Shown in pieces: positions 1 through 9,200 of a stretch of DNA of 64,000 nucleotides. Source of the DNA: Autumnicola tepida (GTDB lineage Bacteria > Bacteroidota > Bacteroidia > Flavobacteriales > Flavobacteriaceae). Positions within the stretch are counted from its first letter, which is position 1. Each line of letters begins with the position of its first letter. The stretch spans positions 1-64,000 of the forward strand of contig NZ_JAVRHQ010000008.1 of the NCBI RefSeq assembly GCF_031846485.1, in the 5' to 3' direction. Below the pieces are notes generated by a model, which did no database searches, was not told where the DNA came from, and worked only from the letters and a program-made list of their open reading frames with translations. A program made the translations under genes and the position numbers.

Positions 1-823
1 TTTCTGCACTCGGAATTAAGGTGCTATATTCACCTTTCGGATACCATAAGGCCCCCTTACTTTTAGCGGCGATTCTTGAATTGTATATCCGTATGTTTCC
101 AAAGATTGCATTTGCTAAAAAATTAGATCTCTTTTCCCGTTCACGAGCTATAACGCTAAAGCCTTCAGACAAACTTCTATTAATTTGAAGACCCTTCTTA
201 ATGTTGATTCCGGAAATATTGTAATTGTCAACACAAATTTGCACAGCTGAGCGCCATCCCCAGGTATGATCAAACCCACCACTAGTTTCTATTGAACAAT
301 TTTCTATAGTTGTAACACCACTAAAATTATTGTTCACCTCCTTATTTACTGTAGGAAAGGTTGTGCTTATTAAAATAGCGGAACCTTGCGAACCACCGCT
401 AAAGAAACAATTTTCGATTTTGTTACTCTCCCCTCCGTAGATAGAAGCCCCATTTGCTAAAAAGGGTAACTGAGCCGTACATCTTGTTATTAAATTGTTT
501 CCAGGTTTATATTTTTGCTTTCCGAAGGTCGCCGGCCAAATTGCAAATGAATCATCGCCGGTACCTCGCGCAGTACATCCATTCATAACAGATTCAGTCA
601 TACCTATACAAAAGTTAACACCGTCGGCAATAGTATTTCGAAAACGACAATCTTTGACCATCAATCTTTTGGAATTATCAACCCAGATTCCAACTTTAGT
701 ATGTTCTATCCACACCCTGGAAATAGATGAGTTTGTTCCAAAGGAACCAACTATGCCGTCATTAGGTTCACTATCATTTCTGTAGTCTAATACAATTGGC
801 ACCTCAAAACATGCCTCTTTCAT
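1..823 (-). CDS. GH87-type alpha-1,3-glucanase-like beta-helix protein, fragment running off the window
   Basis: Reading the minus strand from an ATG at 823 gives an uninterrupted frame of 274 codons with no stop before the window edge. It has the short repeating N-x-I/V-x-N-C rungs of a right-handed parallel beta-helix. The motif RNTIADGVNF, followed by RGTGDDSFAIW and later FLANGASIYGG, is what I recall of family GH87 alpha-1,3-glucanases (mutanases), where the Asp residues of the GDD and ADG rungs are catalytic. No signal peptide is present and an in-frame TAA lies three codons upstream, so the N-terminal region is missing. It is likely the 3' part of a gene truncated by the decay seen at 840-2450. 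The fold is well supported, the family fairly well, and function doubtful because of the truncation. Confidence 0.65.
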   Translation of the reverse strand, partial: MKEACFEVPIVLDYRNDSEPNDGIVGSFGTNSSISRVWIEHTKVGIWVDNSKRLMVKDCRFRNTIADGVNFCIGMTESVMNGCTARGTGDDSFAIWPATFGKQKYKPGNNLITRCTAQLPFLANGASIYGGESNKIENCFFSGGSQGSAILISTTFPTVNKEVNNNFSGVTTIENCSIETSGGFDHTWGWRSAVQICVDNYNISGINIKKGLQINRSLSEGFSVIAREREKRSNFLANAIFGNIRIYNSRIAAKSKGALWYPKGEYSTLIPSAE

Positions 824-1379
824 TCTTCCTTAATAGCAGGTAAGGATATCTGATGAGCTTTTGAAATACTTCTTCCAATTATTAGGAAATCTGGATCAGA
901 GGTTTTATTATTCCGCCAGCTCTTTAGTAATATTAATCATTCCATTGGTGTGCAAAATCTCAGGTAATCCGTGTAGCCGTAGTCAGGATATCTTATACGC
1001 CACGAGTTTTTAAATCGTTGAGTCTACCTGGAGATTTTCATTTAGTTCCAAATTCCATAAATCACCTCAAGAAACTAATTATTATAATTAAAAGGTGGAT
1101 CTGTTAGCCAAATACCCAGCCTTTTGAAGGTTTAATATTCCAGTTTAACCTTCGAAGATATTATTAATATCTGTAAATATTCCACCAAAAGATTTTGTCA
1201 AAATTTCCTGAGGAACACTTTCCTTATCAAACAGAGACCTCTTCATCTTTTCCAACTTAAAGTCCATTATTTTCCTCCCCATCCGCATACACTACCAACT
1301 CCCCAGGCTTTAATGCAAAAAACGGCTGGCCCTTATCCTGGCCAATTCCCGCTCATAGGTGGTCATGCAGGTCTCTAAA
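824..1379. other. Decayed intergenic stretch without an intact gene
   Basis: Both strands are broken by stops. Short coding-like pieces appear on the minus strand, for example a piece around 1260-1340 reading QPFFALKPGELVVYADGEE in one frame, but they shift frame and cannot be assigned. I read this as relic sequence between the GH87-like fragment and the umuC remnant. Confidence 0.4.
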
Positions 1380-1555
1380 TTGAGGCTATAACTCCTGTTT
1401 ATAATGGTAGTAGGAATAGCAAGAGCCTTAGCTTCATTTGAGCAGACTATTTCACAACCGTCATTATTGCTAAGTACCACGACAGGTTTACCAGCCCGGG
1501 GTTAAACATCCTTCACATGAGGCATAAAACTTATTACAGTCTACAAGTGCAAATA
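1380..1555 (-). pseudogene. umuC: umuC (Y-family DNA polymerase V subunit) N-terminal remnant
   Basis: The minus strand from about 1554 reads FALVDCNKFYASCE, the conserved N-terminus of UmuC-type Y-family polymerases. After a one-base frame change comes KPVVVLSNNDGCEIVCSNEAKAL, the next conserved block (shown in full at about 1400-1480). The expected start codon reads ATA instead of ATG, and the protein degenerates after about 60 residues. The palm, finger and little-finger domains are absent, so this is a dead fragment. Intact UmuC is a lesion-bypass polymerase of the SOS response. No umuD partner is recognisable beside it. Confidence 0.7.
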
Positions 1556-1659
1556 TTACAGGTTTTTATTACAGCCGTAACCATCCCCCAGATGAGAAAT
1601 TCGTTATCACTAGTAACCTTAATTGGCTTATAGTTTTCCTTTTCGGCCAATAAGATATT

Positions 1660-2454
1660 ATGAATATTTTCAAGGGTCAAAATCTCCTGGAGTTCCCTAA
1701 TCAGTTCAAAAATGATGAAGATTGTAAAGAATACCTGGCTGGAATCAAGTGGAGTGATGGTTTCCAATGCCGCAAATGTGGCCATAAAAAACTTTAGGTA
1801 AGGAAGGATTTCTCAAGAATCTGCAATATTTGTGCGCACCAGAACTCCGCTACCTCCAATACCCTGTTTCTGTTCGTTTCGGGGCTACAGAAAAGACAGC
1901 CCGTTTGTTTATGCATAAAGTACGGGAGGCCATGGAGAGCAATGGCAATCATTCAATGAGTGGAACTATCTACATCGATGAATTTGTACTGGGTGCACGC
2001 GAGAAAAAACAAATTGGCAGAAGTTATAAAGCTAAAAAAAGAAAGCAATAACGGCTGTTGATCTAACGGATGATGACAAGGTGAAAAGGATGTATGTTAT
2101 GAGGATCGATGATTTTTCGGCCAGGTCCCTGCCATATTTTTTTGTTGATCATATTAATGCGAAAATAACAACTGACAGGTGGAGAGGGTATAAACCCATT
2201 GCAAAGGCTTAGGATATCATTCAGATTGAGAGCAACGGTGGCTTAATTTCAAAGCTCTTCATACAATTATATATCAAATAAAGTCCTGGATAAGAACAAC
2301 CTATCCCTGACTGAGTGATTCAACATCAATAGGTATTTTAGTGAATTCTGTTATAGGATTATCGTTCACAAAGCAAGACTACAATCTTCACTAATCTATT
2401 ATCAACATGATCAAAAAGGATAAAGTATATCATGAACAAATTATCTGCAATTAA
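1660..2454 (+). pseudogene. IS1595/ISXO2-like family transposase, degenerate
   Basis: From the ATG at 1660 the translation shows the N-terminal zinc-ribbon of ISXO2-like transposases (CRKCGHKK, then a CNIC pair). It continues through EKTARLFMHKVREAM and YIDEFVLGAREK, where the Asp of IDEFVLG belongs to the DDE catalytic core. The second part (SARSL, DRWRGYKP, ESNGG) can be followed to a stop at 2454 only by changing frame and passing through stops near 1796, 2050 and 2210. The family uses a DDE/DDN transposase of about 300 residues. This copy cannot make it. I did not find clear terminal inverted repeats. Confidence 0.8.
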
Positions 2455-2583
2455 CTACTGACCTCTGTAAAATTATATCCTGCCCCCATAAAATTATTTC
2501 TTTCACAAGAAAAACCTGTTTTTATTAGTGTTCAACAAAAGTTAAATTAGTTAAATTGCAGTATGTAAAGATTATCAAAATCT

Positions 2584-4935
2584 ATGAAATCTACGGAAAG
2601 CCCCTTGTCATCTGCGCCATCATTCAGTGTTGAACAGCTATTAAAAGAGCTGCCCGTTCCTTTATTTACCTGTAACAGACAGGGAATTTTACACCTCAGC
2701 AATACTGCCTTCGATGAGCTATGTGAATTAAAAGCACTTCCCGGAACTTCAGTTTTTGAGATAAAAACCCTCAAGTTTTTTGATGGCAACGGCCGTAGAA
2801 TTTCTTCAGAAAACTCGCCCCTTCTTGAAATCTTACATTCCCGGAATCCAGTTATTAATAAACAGGTAAAGGCTGGGCCTAAGAATCAGTCCTTCCTTTT
2901 GAGCACTTCATTTTCATTAAAGGCCGATCAGGGAGAACAGCTGGTAAATTTTTGCCTTATACCCAATTATTCGACAGAAAGTGAAGAAATAAAAAATGCC
3001 AGGCTCTCGGCTATAGTAGAGTACTCCAACGATGCCATTATCAGCAAAGATCTAAACGGGCACATTACCAGTTGGAACAAAGCAGCGGAAAAGCTTTTTA
3101 AGTACACCGAAGAAGAAGTGATAGGTAAACATATAAGCCTTCTTTTTCCTGAAGATCGGCTAAAGGACGAACGCATGATTCTGGATACAATAAAAAGAGG
3201 AGAACAAATTAAGCATTTTGAGACTATTCGCCTGGACAAGACAGGGAAAGAGATCCCGCTTTCGTTAACCATTTCGCCCATCAAAGATTCTGCGGGCAGG
3301 ATAATTGGCGCTTCAAAAGTGGCCCGGGAAATTTCAGAGCGATTGGAATCTGAAAAAAAACAGGCGCATCTTTCTGCTATAGTAGAGCATTCAGACGATG
3401 CTATTATCAGCAAAGATCTTAATGGTACGATTACCAGCTGGAATCATGGAGCCTCAAAAATCTTTGGATATTCGGAAGAAGAGGTATTGGGAAAACCCAT
3501 CACTTTGCTGATTCCCGCCGAACGCCTTCAGGAAGAAGATTTGATACTGAAAAAAATAAAGAGCGGGGAAAAAATTCAGCATTTTGAAACGGTACGGGTA
3601 ACAAAGGTAGGTAAAGAAATACCCGTTTCGCTTAGTGTATCTCCCATAAAAAACCTGCAGGGAGCTATTATCGGGGCCTCCAAAATTGCTCGTAATATTG
3701 AAGAACAGATCAGATTCAGGAAAAAGATTAAAGCTTATAATGTAAAGCTTAACATCCTTAATTCTGTTGGCCGCGACATTTCTTCAAACCTGGACGTACA
3801 GACGGTGATACAAAAGGTCACCGACGCATGTACTAAACTTTCAGGAGCGAAATTTGGAGCTTTTTTCTATAATACCGAAAATGGAAATGGCGAATCGATG
3901 ATGCTTTATACGCTCTCCGGAGCCCCGAAAGAAGCGTTCGAAAATCTGGGAATGCCCCGCCATACAGCAGTATTTCAGTCTACTTTCACAGGACAGGGTG
4001 CCGTGCGAATAGATGATATAACCAGTGATGCGCGGTACGGCCAAAATTATCCTTTCAACGGAATGCCCCCGGGCCACCTAAAAGTAGTAAGTTATATGGC
4101 CATTCCGGTTATTTCGTCCTCCGGAAAAGTTACAGGAGGACTGTTGTTTGGACATCCGGAGAAAGGCGTCTTCCAGGAGGAACATGAAATGATGATCAAG
4201 AGCATTGCGGCACAGGCAGCCATTGCATTGGACAATTCCAGGCTTTTTGAAAGAGTGAAATCACTGAGCGAAAAAAAGGATGAATTTATTGCACTGGCGA
4301 GCCACGAATTAAAAACTCCATTAACTACCGTGAAGGGATATTTGCAGATACTGGAAAAGAAAATTGAAGAGCCCTCCAGCAGGTTGTTTCTTTCCAAGGC
4401 TTTGGAACAGGCCGATAGGCTACATACTCTCATAGAAGATCTTTTAAACATGTCCCGGATTGAAGCAGGGAAACTGGAATTCCATTATGAAGAGTTCGAT
4501 CTCAGGGAAATGCTTCTCGATTTAGCCGAAACTTTTAGCCATAGTGCATCCACTCATCAAATAATAACCAATTTGGGGGAAAATCCGGTTATAGTAAAAG
4601 CCGATAAGCAGCGTCTTGAGCAGGCACTAATTAATTTGCTTAGCAATGCGGTAAAATATTCCCCTACGGCGCAAAAAGTACATTTAAACCTTTCGGTTAA
4701 TGATGAAAATATACGGGTTGGCGTCCGGGACGAAGGAATTGGCCTTACGGAAGAAGAACAAAAGCAGGTATTCAGCCGTTTTTACAGAGCAGAATCTACA
4801 AAAGGGATTAATGGCCTTGGGCTTGGCTTGTATCTTACCAAACAAATTATTGATGCCCATCATGGCCAGCTGGCAGTAGAAAGTAAAGTGGGAGCAGGCT
4901 CAGAATTTTATTTTATGCTACCCCGGATTTGCTAA
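2584..4935 (+). CDS. PAS-PAS-PAS-GAF sensor histidine kinase
   Basis: A 783-residue soluble histidine kinase without signal peptide or membrane segment, so it probably senses a cytoplasmic cue. A divergent PAS domain (about 12-120) is followed by two very similar PAS domains (about 140-255 and 262-376) that look like a recent tandem duplication. Then come a GAF domain (about 390-555), a HisKA dimerisation domain with the phospho-accepting His574 in ASHELKTPL, and a HATPase_c domain with the N box NLLSNAVKYSP near 683, DEGIG and GLGLGLYL. The receiver gene at 5024 follows 88 bp later on the same strand and is the likely partner. The ligand is unknown. There is no output domain, so it may feed a broader phosphorelay. 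Confidence 0.9.
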   Translation: MKSTESPLSSAPSFSVEQLLKELPVPLFTCNRQGILHLSNTAFDELCELKALPGTSVFEIKTLKFFDGNGRRISSENSPLLEILHSRNPVINKQVKAGPKNQSFLLSTSFSLKADQGEQLVNFCLIPNYSTESEEIKNARLSAIVEYSNDAIISKDLNGHITSWNKAAEKLFKYTEEEVIGKHISLLFPEDRLKDERMILDTIKRGEQIKHFETIRLDKTGKEIPLSLTISPIKDSAGRIIGASKVAREISERLESEKKQAHLSAIVEHSDDAIISKDLNGTITSWNHGASKIFGYSEEEVLGKPITLLIPAERLQEEDLILKKIKSGEKIQHFETVRVTKVGKEIPVSLSVSPIKNLQGAIIGASKIARNIEEQIRFRKKIKAYNVKLNILNSVGRDISSNLDVQTVIQKVTDACTKLSGAKFGAFFYNTENGNGESMMLYTLSGAPKEAFENLGMPRHTAVFQSTFTGQGAVRIDDITSDARYGQNYPFNGMPPGHLKVVSYMAIPVISSSGKVTGGLLFGHPEKGVFQEEHEMMIKSIAAQAAIALDNSRLFERVKSLSEKKDEFIALASHELKTPLTTVKGYLQILEKKIEEPSSRLFLSKALEQADRLHTLIEDLLNMSRIEAGKLEFHYEEFDLREMLLDLAETFSHSASTHQIITNLGENPVIVKADKQRLEQALINLLSNAVKYSPTAQKVHLNLSVNDENIRVGVRDEGIGLTEEEQKQVFSRFYRAESTKGINGLGLGLYLTKQIIDAHHGQLAVESKVGAGSEFYFMLPRIC

Positions 4936-4997
4936 ATTTAACCCGCATCTAAGGCATTTTTAACAAAGCCTTAAATTTTAAAGAATTAATGAAACTA

Positions 4998-5005
4998 TAT
5001 CTTTG
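4998..5005 (+). promoter_or_regulatory. Possible Bacteroidota -7 promoter element (TATCTTTG)
   Basis: TATCTTTG matches the TAnnTTTG -7 consensus used by the Bacteroidota primary sigma factor and ends 18 bp before the start codon of the receiver gene at 5024. No good TTG -33 element is seen at the right distance, so the call is tentative. It would let the receiver be transcribed apart from the kinase. Confidence 0.3.
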
Positions 5006-5023
5006 ATTTTTTAGAATTAAAAG

Positions 5024-5386
5024 ATGAAAAAGGTTTATTTAGTGGAAGATGATTATGGGCTACGTGATTTAATGAGTGTTCTTCTTATCCATAAAAATTT
5101 TGAAGTACAGGCATTTCCAAATGCCACCTCCTTTACTAAAACCATCAACAAGGAAATCCCCGACCTCATCCTGATGGATATAATGCTACCTGACGGTAAC
5201 GGTGTCGATCTCTGCAAAAATTTAAGAGATGCCAGGGAGACAAAGGAAATCCCGATTTTATTGATGTCTGCACATGCAAATCCGTCTATTGCTGATGGAT
5301 CTGGAGCCGACGCATTTTTACCCAAACCTTTTGATGTTGAAGAACTATACCAATGCATCGAAACAGTTCTTGAAGCAAGACTTTGA
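5024..5386 (+). CDS. Single-domain response regulator (receiver only)
   Basis: This 120-residue protein is a complete receiver domain and nothing else. The acidic pocket is VEDD (residues 7-10), the phospho-acceptor is Asp52 in LILMDIMLPDG, the switch Ser lies in LLMSAHA and the conserved Lys in PKPFD. With no output domain it must act by protein contact or as an intermediate in a phosphorelay, as CheY- or Spo0F-like proteins do. It lies directly downstream of the PAS/GAF kinase on the same strand and is probably its target. The first coding region after it is about 900 bp away. Confidence 0.9.
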   Translation: MKKVYLVEDDYGLRDLMSVLLIHKNFEVQAFPNATSFTKTINKEIPDLILMDIMLPDGNGVDLCKNLRDARETKEIPILLMSAHANPSIADGSGADAFLPKPFDVEELYQCIETVLEARL

Positions 5387-6293
5387 TAATAGAGCATGAA
5401 AAATTAATAAAGATATATTCATTCCTGATGACGAGCTAAAAAAATTTGTGGATGAAATAACAAAAAGTTCTTCGAAAAAATTCTGTTTATCACGCTTTAT
5501 CCTGTTGTAAAGTGCCAGGGAAAGCAGCAGGCAATATTTTGCTCCAGGTTTACACTTATTCGATAATTACCAGGGCTGAAAATAGCTTCCGTCTCTCACT
5601 TTCAGTAGCTTCATTAATGTTTGGAAACTTCTTTTAAACCAGTACCCACAATTGAGATAGAGCCAGCGAACTTAATTCAACCTCCTACAAATTCTTTGGA
5701 AGTGCACATTACTGTAAAAGCTTCCGCTTCAGAAAAGAAAATAGAACATTCCAGGACTGCGAACATCATCCAGGTATAATTTTCTCATATTTTCTATTCT
5801 TCTTTCAAAAATTAAATCTTATGCTGAAAAATTCAAATAGCTCATAAATAGAATTGTAGGTAAAAACTTACTGTATAATTAATATTACTTCTCTCTTATC
5901 TCTTTGAGAACCGCAGAATAGCTGTACAGCAGCTGCCTCTTCTTTGGCTGCACAAAACCTGTTTAAGTGTTAGTTTTGAGGTATGAAAGGAAAAAATTTG
6001 TTTTTTCTTGTTAAAAAATACTAAATTAACCACCGATTTCTTAAAAGAAAAGAAAAAATTTTCTCTTTCGATCTTTATGAAATCTTAAAGTGAAAACCGA
6101 TTAACCGCCCCAAATCGCATCATATGAAAATAAATTACTTAGCATCCCATTGCAAAAGGCTTAATTTTTTCCTAGCCTAATCGCTTAAAATTTTTTGAAA
6201 TAACACCAAGGTAGGAAGTAAATCCCTGCCCTTTATATCTGCTTTCCTTAAATCAACCTAATATTTCACATCTAACCTTCTCTATTATTACCA
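5387..6293. other. 907-bp gap without a supported gene
   Basis: No open frame of convincing length or coding character is present on either strand. The first 300 bp after the receiver contain short coding-like pieces interrupted by stops, perhaps relic sequence. The last 300 bp are very AT-rich and presumably hold the promoter and leader of the giant adhesin gene at 6294. I saw no clear terminator or operator. Confidence 0.4.
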
Positions 6294-9200
6294 ATGAAAC
6301 ATTTCTACAAAAAAATCAATAAATTTCTCTGCTCTGTAGCACTATTATTTTCCTTTCTTACAGCCTCAGGACAGGATATGAACTTTTTTAAATTTGAGAA
6401 TCACGAAAATACTTATACCTGGCCTACTAATATGAGCCGACATGGTTTTGTGCGGACATATCCAGCTATGACCGATAGTGAGGCTATTTATGCCTGGACC
6501 ATTAAAATTGTCGCAGATGGTTACTGGCCAGGCCGGTTGGGCTGCTCCTTTGGTATAGCTTCCTATCCGCAAATTTACCCTATTGACCACGAAGTAGGAA
6601 TGTATGCAGATGAATGGGCCTTTAGGGGCAGGGATGGTTTAAAGAGGCATGTCGACACCGAGAATTTTGGTACCGCCTTAAGAACACAAGGTGAATATGC
6701 CAGATTAGTGTTAGACAGGACTACCGGAAACCTGCGCGTCTATACAAAGCGTTTGGGAGAAGAAAAATTTAGCCTGGAAGCAAATAAAATCATGTTTACC
6801 AATGTTGAGCCACCGGAAGGCACATTTTTTTTGCCAGTAGTTTCAGCCATGGGCTGGAAGACAGTAACGGTGGAATTAGTAGAAAGCAGTATATACCATA
6901 AACCATTTGATTCGTATGACTTTACGAAAGATAACCTCCCGAAATTTGATCCCGGCTTTATTGAGGTAACCAGTAATGAGAAAGCTGTGTCTGAAGAAGC
7001 TCCGGTAGATTTTGGGGAAGCTACAGTTTTTGAAAATACAAGGCGTCGTACCATCAAAGTACAGAATATTCATAGGGGAGCTGTAATAATTAATGGGACT
7101 AGATCCATAAAAATAAGTGGTGCAAATGCCGAAGATTTCTCAGTAGTTTCTATGCCTGCTTTAACAATGGAATATACACATAAAGCAGATTTAGTGCTTG
7201 ATTTTGATCCAAAAGCTGCGGGACTTCGAACCGCCACAGTTACCATTAATGGTGACGGGGGAGAGAATGTACCCTATAGTTTCGATATCCAGGGAACCGG
7301 TATTGGCGGCTGCACCATGACCGCTTCCATAAGTTCCAAAATTAATGTAGGCTGTAATGGAGACTCCACCGGAACAGCTACAGTTACACCTGCAAATGGC
7401 ATAGCACCCTATACCTTATTATGGGATGATCCCACTGCACAGAACACCGCCACAGCTACAGAGCTTTCTGCCGGCTCTTACTCTGTAACAGTTACCGATG
7501 CTAATGGATGTACAGACACGGCTAGTGTTACTATTACAGAACCGGTACCATATAAGGTAGACGCTCCGACCAATGTTACTGCCTGCGGCAGCTACAGCCT
7601 TCCGGCATTAACTAAAGGAAATTACTATACACAGCCAGATGGTGAAGGAACAGCACTTTCAGCCGGAGCTCAAATAACCAGTACGCAGACTTTATATGTC
7701 TACGGAAAAAATGAAAATGGCTGTTCAGATGAGAACAGCTTTGAGATTACCATCAATAAGAACGATATTGAAGAGGTAACTTTCTCTAATGATGAAGTGG
7801 TATATGATGGCAATGCGCACACATTAGCAGTAGCCGGATTACCCGAAGGAGCAACTGTTGATTATGATGTAAGCAATACTTACACCAATGCTGGCAGCTA
7901 TAAAATTACCGCAACGATAACTTCAGCCCATGCCAGCTGTGGGGACAGAACATTAACAGCCACGCTTACTATCAAAAAAGCCGAAGCGGTAATCACTGCC
8001 GAAGCCGTTCAAAACTTTACTTATGACGGGACGGTTAAAAATGTTTCAGCCAAGCTGAATCATACAGAAACCGATTTAAGCTTTAGTCCGCAGCAAGGTT
8101 ACACCGCAGCAGGAACTTACCCTGTAATAATTTCAGCGGAAGAAACCGATAACTATTTGTCGGCTTCTAAAAATGTTTCGCTGGAAATCGAAAACGCCGA
8201 AATTGAAGGAGTTGTTTTTGCCGATGATACTTTTATCTACGACGGGACAACGTACAGCATTTTTGTGGAAAATCTTCCTGAAGGCGCAACCGTAAAGTAT
8301 GAAAACAACGGCCAAATTAATGCCAATACTTATAAAGTAACTGCAACAGTAAGCCAGGAAAATTACAATGATGAAGTACTCACTGCAAATCTTGTGATCA
8401 ACAAAGCTGAAGCGGTAATCACTGCCGAAGCTGTTCAAAATTTTACTTATGACGGTTCTGTTAAGAATGTTTCAGCCAAGCTGAATCATTCAGAAACCGA
8501 CTTAAGCTATAGTCCGCAACAGGGATACACCGCCGCAGGAACATATCCTGTAACAATTTCCGCGGAAGAAACCGATAATTATTTATCAACTTCCACAGAT
8601 GTCTCCTTGGTGATCGAAAATGCCGAAATTGAAGGAGTCACTTTCACCGATGACAGTTTTGTCTATGACGGCACCACTCAAAATATTTTTGTGAAAAACC
8701 TTCCTGAAGGGGCTTCTGTAACTTATGACAATAACGGGCAAATCAATGCAGGAACTTATAAAGTAACCGCTACCGTAAGCCGGGAGAATTATAACGACCT
8801 GGAACTTTCTGCCAATTTGGTCATCAAAAAAGCCGAAGCGGTAATTACTGCTGATGCTACGCAGACATTTACCTATGATGGAACGCTTAAAAATGTCTCA
8901 GCCAAACTGAACCATGAGGAGGCGCAGCTGACTTTCAGTCCGCAGCAGGGATATACCGCAGTAGGAACTTACCCGGTAAAAATTTCTACGGAAGAAACCG
9001 ATAATTATTTTTCGGCTTCCAAAAATGTCTCTTTGGTAATCAAAAATGCCGAAATTGAAGGAGTAACTTTTGCAGATGACAGCTTTGTCTATGACGAGAC
9101 AACGCATAGCATTTTTGTAGAAAACCTTCCTGAAGGTGCTTCTGTAAAGTATGACAATAACGGGCAAATCAATGCAGGAACTTATAAAGTAACCGCCACG

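Noticed and set aside
495..785. Plus-strand frame of 96 codons
   Set aside because: It is the antisense shadow of the GH87-like beta-helix frame, which has clear family motifs on the other strand.
1534..1785. Minus-strand frame of 83 codons
   Set aside because: It overlaps the umuC remnant and the antisense of the transposase start and matches neither.
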